This document shows, in pieces, positions 60,160 to 64,000 of a stretch of DNA of 64,000 nucleotides; within the stretch, counting starts at the first letter, position 1; every line of letters begins with the position of its first letter. This stretch comes from Burkholderiales bacterium (GTDB lineage Bacteria; Pseudomonadota; Gammaproteobacteria; Burkholderiales; Burkholderiaceae_B). The notes under the pieces are model-generated. The model was not told where the DNA came from, made no database searches, and saw only the letters and a list, made by a program, of their open reading frames with translations. The stretch is taken from positions 62,001-126,000 of the forward strand of contig JAJTEM010000009.1 in NCBI GenBank assembly GCA_021299735.1, written 5' to 3'. The translations under genes were made by a program, and so were the position numbers.

Positions 60160-61188
60160 ATGAGTTCACAAGCCCGCACATTTCACGAAGACCACCTGCA
60201 ACGCAAAGCCCAATCGCTACAGTTGGCCTACACCCGTGCGCTGAACAGTCACGATGGTTCAGCACCGCTTTACCTGCATCAGGAAATGGACTTCCTTGGG
60301 CACTTTGAGCCCGATGCCCAGGTAAGCCTGGCCATGGTGCCCGAAGTAATGCAGCAAGACCCTGTGGCAGGCGTAATGCTGATGACAGCGCAGCTGAATA
60401 CACAACAAACAGCCGCCTTGGTAACCGCTGCTGAAAATGGAACATTCACAGCCGCATTGCTTAACCAGTTATTTGGCGCAACCAACCTACCCGGTAACCT
60501 GGCCAACGTAATTGAAGCCACTGTAAAAGCGCGTTTCACCAGCAAAATGAAAAGCGAACTAAAGGCCATACTGGCCAGCGGCAAACCACGCACGGTAAAA
60601 CTGTGCAGTGGTGTTGAATTAAAGGCTGTTGGCTTGAAAGGCCCCAACCAATTTGGCAAGCATGCCGATGTGCTTATTCGTATTCGCCAACCCAATGCAA
60701 AGCAAATAACCTTGCTTGAAAAAAACCAGTTTCAACAGGTGAGCAAAAACATGAATACCAAATCGCTGGGGGCAAATGCATTTAAGTACGACAAAGTGCT
60801 GAGCCTGAGCAGGCAAGCTTCAGACGAAATGTGGGAATTGCGAAGGCTGACAGGGTCGCCGTGGCTAAGCTCAATCAAAGTGGGTGGTGTTCTAAGCTTT
60901 GGCCCAACGTTAATCAGCGACGTGATCAACAACTACAACCACAATGCCACGCTGGGACAGCGCTTTAACTGGACGCAATTTGGTGTGGACAGTGTAAAAA
61001 ATCAGACTGGCAATGCACTTGGCATGGCTGCAGGTTTTGCTGTGGCCATTGTGTTGACTGGTGGCATAGTGGCCGGCGCACCATTGGTGTTACTGTCAAT
61101 GGGTATCGGATTGTCTGTTTCTTTAGCGTACGATCGCCTAGGAATAGATGATTTTGTAGAAGCCAAAGCCAGAAAATTATTTCAGTAG
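60160..61188 (+). CDS. Candidate membrane-active effector next to hcp
   Basis: 342 residues from the ATG at 60160 (a TTG 33 bases earlier is possible). Not recognised. About 230 mostly soluble, helical residues are followed by two hydrophobic segments; the second, near residues 280-315, is a long Gly/Ala/Val/Leu/Ile hairpin (AAGFAVAIVLTGGIVAGAPL), then a charged tail. This architecture is like pore-forming colicin-type toxins. No signal peptide. A five-helix membrane protein follows after 30 bases, and a divergent hcp lies upstream, so a type VI effector and its immunity protein are plausible. Inference. Confidence 0.6.
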   Translation: MSSQARTFHEDHLQRKAQSLQLAYTRALNSHDGSAPLYLHQEMDFLGHFEPDAQVSLAMVPEVMQQDPVAGVMLMTAQLNTQQTAALVTAAENGTFTAALLNQLFGATNLPGNLANVIEATVKARFTSKMKSELKAILASGKPRTVKLCSGVELKAVGLKGPNQFGKHADVLIRIRQPNAKQITLLEKNQFQQVSKNMNTKSLGANAFKYDKVLSLSRQASDEMWELRRLTGSPWLSSIKVGGVLSFGPTLISDVINNYNHNATLGQRFNWTQFGVDSVKNQTGNALGMAAGFAVAIVLTGGIVAGAPLVLLSMGIGLSVSLAYDRLGIDDFVEAKARKLFQ

Positions 61189-61218
61189 CCCACTCCGTTC
61201 GCCCACTAATATTCACAA

Positions 61219-62091
61219 ATGATGATCAGCCCAGCCCCTCTACATTACTATTTTTTTGGTGGAATTTTCAGCCTGTCATTCTTGCTTCTAATTGCGGCCA
61301 CCCCACTCTATGTAGCCCCGTGGATGACCTCCAATTTATTTTTTTCCGCATTTATCGGAATAATTCTATTGTCTTCCATCGTTTGCTATCAATGGGTCTT
61401 TATCAGCAAACGACCGATCAAATCGACAATGATAGAGTTCGCAACCCTGCTTGCCGTAATGCATCCGTTTGTATTTGGAATCCATCATTGGCCCCCGCTA
61501 ACAGACAGTAGCAAGCTAATTCAAACGACTCACTGGTGGCAAAACATCAACTTGGTTTTCGGTATCACAGTATTGGTAAGCAGCACCTTGGTCTCTTACC
61601 TCATGGCCCGTACTAAATCAGGTCAGGATTACGTCAATACACACCCGCATCTTGAATGGACACTTTTTGAAGTAGATTTGCGAAACAAAAAATATGGCCG
61701 ACGCAAAAACTTTCCAATCATACACACGCTGTATTGGCCTCTCGTTTCCTTAGGCATTATTTACATCATCTGGTTTGCCAAGCAATACGCTGATGTTGCG
61801 GACCTCAAAGAGGACTTGACGTTAATTTCGCTGGCAGGCATGTGCGCGATGATTCTCTGCTACCTCTGCGGTTTGGTTTTTGGCGAGGGTATTCGACTTA
61901 TTCAGATCGAATTACATTTTAAAAAAGGAAACTTCGAAATCGAAGGCTTGGAACATTTACAACGCTGGCGGCACGACTACGTGAAGTACCACCTGCCCGC
62001 TCCCATTCGCAAACTTAACTTGCGGCTGTTCAATCAACATGTGGAGGCATATGAACGCCTCCAGAAAACCGGCAAAGCGTCGCGCACTTAA
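61219..62091 (+). CDS. Multi-pass membrane protein, candidate immunity protein
   Basis: 290 residues with about six hydrophobic segments (around 10-32, 36-56, 70-90, 108-130, 172-190, 208-228) and a basic C-terminal cytoplasmic tail. No recognised family. It is 30 bases downstream of the candidate pore-forming effector on the same strand; inner-membrane immunity proteins are the usual guard against pore-formers. Confidence 0.6.
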   Translation: MMISPAPLHYYFFGGIFSLSFLLLIAATPLYVAPWMTSNLFFSAFIGIILLSSIVCYQWVFISKRPIKSTMIEFATLLAVMHPFVFGIHHWPPLTDSSKLIQTTHWWQNINLVFGITVLVSSTLVSYLMARTKSGQDYVNTHPHLEWTLFEVDLRNKKYGRRKNFPIIHTLYWPLVSLGIIYIIWFAKQYADVADLKEDLTLISLAGMCAMILCYLCGLVFGEGIRLIQIELHFKKGNFEIEGLEHLQRWRHDYVKYHLPAPIRKLNLRLFNQHVEAYERLQKTGKASRT

Positions 62092-62302
62092 GTTTTATTA
62101 GAAGTAACCTAGCTCGTCTCCTGATTCCGCGCGGGTTGGGCGTACACGCTTATTTGCAGCGGTTTGCCACAGTTCAGGATACAAGCTGCGCACGAATAGC
62201 CCACCCCCACCCATTTGCGGCCCCCACTCACAACAGCCCAAACGGTTCATTAAACAAAGTTTTCCTGATACATTCACTACACAAGAACAAACCGCACACT
62301 CA

Positions 62303-64000
62303 ATGATCGTTTACACCGCCCGCAAATCAAAGTTTCTGGACGACGTACTGGACGATCAAATTCATGAAGTAATTCACCGCGAATTTCAGCGCAAGCTACA
62401 CCGCAGGGCGGGCGAATCGGAAGTGAATTCCTGGCGCAACTCCATGCAACGAATGCAGCAGGTTTTAAGCGACCCCGACATTCCCGCTGATTCACTGGTT
62501 TCAATCGAATACAACATACCGCTAACCGGCAAACGCATCGACTTCATTTTGACGGGCCGCAACGCACGGCTTGAAGAATGCGCTGTAATTATTGAACTGA
62601 AGCAGTGGAGCGATGTGCAAGCCACCCAGCAAGATGCCGTGGTGAACACCTGGCTGGGCAAAGGCAATATCAACACGCCCCACCCTTCTTACCAGGCATG
62701 GACTTACGCCGCGCTAATTGAAGACTATTCCGAAGTAGTACAAAACGAACAGGTTCGCCTAAGCGCCTGCGCCTACCTGCACAACCTGAACAGTGCGCAG
62801 GTAATTAACGACCCCTTTTACAAAGCCCACACCGACCGCGCACCCGTATTCATTTCAAAAGACGCACGCAAGCTTTCCGAATTTTTAAAGCAGCATGTAA
62901 AGCACGGCGACAAAAATGATTTGATGTACCGCATTGAGCACGGAAAAATTCGTCCATCGAAAAACCTGGCCGACAGCCTGGCCAGCATGCTACAAGGCAA
63001 CCGCGAGTTTTTAATGATCGACGATCAAAAGCTGGTGTACGAAATGGCGCTAGACCTTGCCCATGCCTGCGGCGATTCGGAACAGAAGCGCGTGCTGATA
63101 GTTGAAGGTGGCCCCGGCACCGGCAAATCGGTGGCGGCCATTAACCTGCTGAATGAATTTACGCAGCAGGGCAAAGTGTGCCAATACGTATCGAAAAACG
63201 CAGCGCCGCGCGCCGTGTTTGAAGCCAAGCTAAGCGGCACATTTAAAAAAACACGCATTGCGAATTTGTTCAGGGGTTCTGGCGGGTATGTGAACAACGA
63301 AGCCAATCAGTTTGATGTATTGCTGGTAGACGAAGCCCACCGCCTGAATGAAAAAAGTGGCCTGTACGGCAACCTGGGCGAGAATCAAATTAAAGAACTG
63401 ATTCACGCCAGCAAGCTGTGTATTTTTTTCCTGGATGAAGACCAACGCGTTAGCTTTGCCGACATTGGCAGCAAAGCAGAAATTTACAAATGGGCAAGCG
63501 AACTGGGCGCCACTGTGTATGAACAAGAACTGCGCTCGCAGTTCCGATGCAACGGCAGCGACGGCTACATAGCCTGGTTAAACCACCACCTGCAAATTAA
63601 ACCCACCGCCAACTTGAACTTGGATGGGTTGGGCTTTGATTTCAAAGTGTTCAATTCACCCACAGAATTGCACCAAGCCATTCGCCAGAAAAACAGCGTA
63701 AACAACAAAGCCCGCATGGTGGCTGGCTACTGCTGGGACTGGAAAAGTAAAAAGAACCCGAAAGCTTTCGACATTGAATTTCCCGAACACGGCTACCAAG
63801 CGCAATGGAATTTAGACGACGATGGCAGCACCTGGATTATCAAACCCAACAGCGTAGAACAAGTGGGCTGCATACACACCTGCCAGGGCCTTGAACTGGA
63901 TTACGTGGGCGTAATTGTTGGGCCCGACTTCGTAGTGCGCAATGGCGAAGTGGTAACCGACGCATTCAAGCGCAGCAGCAAAGACAAAAGCATTAAAGGA
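62303..64000 (+). CDS. DUF2075 superfamily I helicase with N-terminal nuclease-like domain (partial, runs off the end)
   Basis: 566 codons without stop to the window edge. The N-terminal 130 residues contain IDFILTG and, about 17 residues later, VIIELKQW: the D...ExK pattern of PD-(D/E)XK nucleases. Walker A GGPGTGKS is near residue 270 and Walker B VLLVDEAHRL near 341; later motifs include QELRSQFRC and VGCIHTCQGLELDYVG, typical of DUF2075/SF1 helicases. Nuclease-helicase fusions of this kind occur in DNA repair and phage defence; the role here is unknown. The 211 bases upstream hold no gene and no clear promoter. Confidence 0.85.
   Translation, partial: MIVYTARKSKFLDDVLDDQIHEVIHREFQRKLHRRAGESEVNSWRNSMQRMQQVLSDPDIPADSLVSIEYNIPLTGKRIDFILTGRNARLEECAVIIELKQWSDVQATQQDAVVNTWLGKGNINTPHPSYQAWTYAALIEDYSEVVQNEQVRLSACAYLHNLNSAQVINDPFYKAHTDRAPVFISKDARKLSEFLKQHVKHGDKNDLMYRIEHGKIRPSKNLADSLASMLQGNREFLMIDDQKLVYEMALDLAHACGDSEQKRVLIVEGGPGTGKSVAAINLLNEFTQQGKVCQYVSKNAAPRAVFEAKLSGTFKKTRIANLFRGSGGYVNNEANQFDVLLVDEAHRLNEKSGLYGNLGENQIKELIHASKLCIFFLDEDQRVSFADIGSKAEIYKWASELGATVYEQELRSQFRCNGSDGYIAWLNHHLQIKPTANLNLDGLGFDFKVFNSPTELHQAIRQKNSVNNKARMVAGYCWDWKSKKNPKAFDIEFPEHGYQAQWNLDDDGSTWIIKPNSVEQVGCIHTCQGLELDYVGVIVGPDFVVRNGEVVTDAFKRSSKDKSIKG

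Noticed and set aside
1-64000. Search for tRNA, rRNA, CRISPR arrays, insertion sequences and secretion-machine structural genes
   Set aside because: None recognised by reading. A dedicated scan (tRNAscan-SE, Rfam, ISfinder) could still find small items I cannot exclude.

Overview
The window looks like a chromosomal segment of a betaproteobacterium of the order Burkholderiales. The gene content (accB-accC-prmA, a double-length uvrA, an mpl/ubiC/aroE/mtgA operon) and the protein sequences fit a Limnobacter-like organism, but that genus is inferred from protein character, not from a marker gene. I saw no rRNA, tRNA, CRISPR array or insertion sequence. Housekeeping genes are interrupted by several blocks of secreted-effector-like or toxin-like genes.

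Layout. 0-6.3 kb: three tandem paralogues combining leucine-rich repeats with a NEL-type E3 ubiquitin ligase domain (IpaH/SspH/SlrP family architecture). 6.3-8.6 kb: pdxH, xerD, plsY. 8.6-13.5 kb: a two-gene operon for a small protein and a 1440-residue protein whose C-terminus has an OTU-like Cys/His arrangement. 13.5-19.3 kb: uvrA with four Walker A motifs. 19.4-21.1 kb: a MORN-like repeat protein with nine 84-bp DNA repeats and a C-terminal HPD (J-domain-like) motif. 21.2-24.7 kb: a DUF898 membrane protein, an M48 protease and two small helical proteins of unknown function. 24.8-32.6 kb: aroG, tldD, a nitrilase-like amidase and yhdP. 32.6-35.4 kb: glnE. 35.4-42.5 kb: a tightly overlapping minus-strand operon mpl-yqiA-ubiC-rnb-tonB-aroE-mtgA. 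42.6-48.9 kb: a conserved unknown gene, a TlpA-like thioredoxin, accB, accC, prmA, a DUF3426 protein, a PfkB kinase and a glycine-zipper lipoprotein. 49-52.9 kb: yggT, a basic protein, a DUF1653 protein, a flavin monooxygenase and an esterase. 52.9-62.1 kb: a broken DUF4105 gene; a PAAR-zincin effector with two tandem lipoprotein immunity candidates; an FAD dehydrogenase; a FG-GAP-like protein; a Fic protein; an orphan Hcp; and a candidate membrane-active effector with a membrane immunity candidate. 62.3 kb to the end: a DUF2075 helicase, cut by the window edge.

Two regulatory observations stand out. First, several effector-like genes (NEL gene 2, the MORN/J gene, the PAAR effector, one small helical protein), plus the DUF898-M48 pair, are preceded by GGAAC(C/T)-N15/16-(C/T)(C/T)AC-like boxes. 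These resemble the hrp box read by HrpL/BtrS-type ECF sigma factors and suggest one effector regulon. Second, aroG has a 28-codon Phe-rich leader peptide followed by an intrinsic terminator and a possible antiterminator, which is the layout of a phenylalanine attenuator.

The only gap over 300 bases between large genes (25899-26218) is filled by this attenuator. All other gaps are shorter. No structural genes of a type III or type VI secretion machine are in the window, so the delivery route of the effector candidates is inferred.
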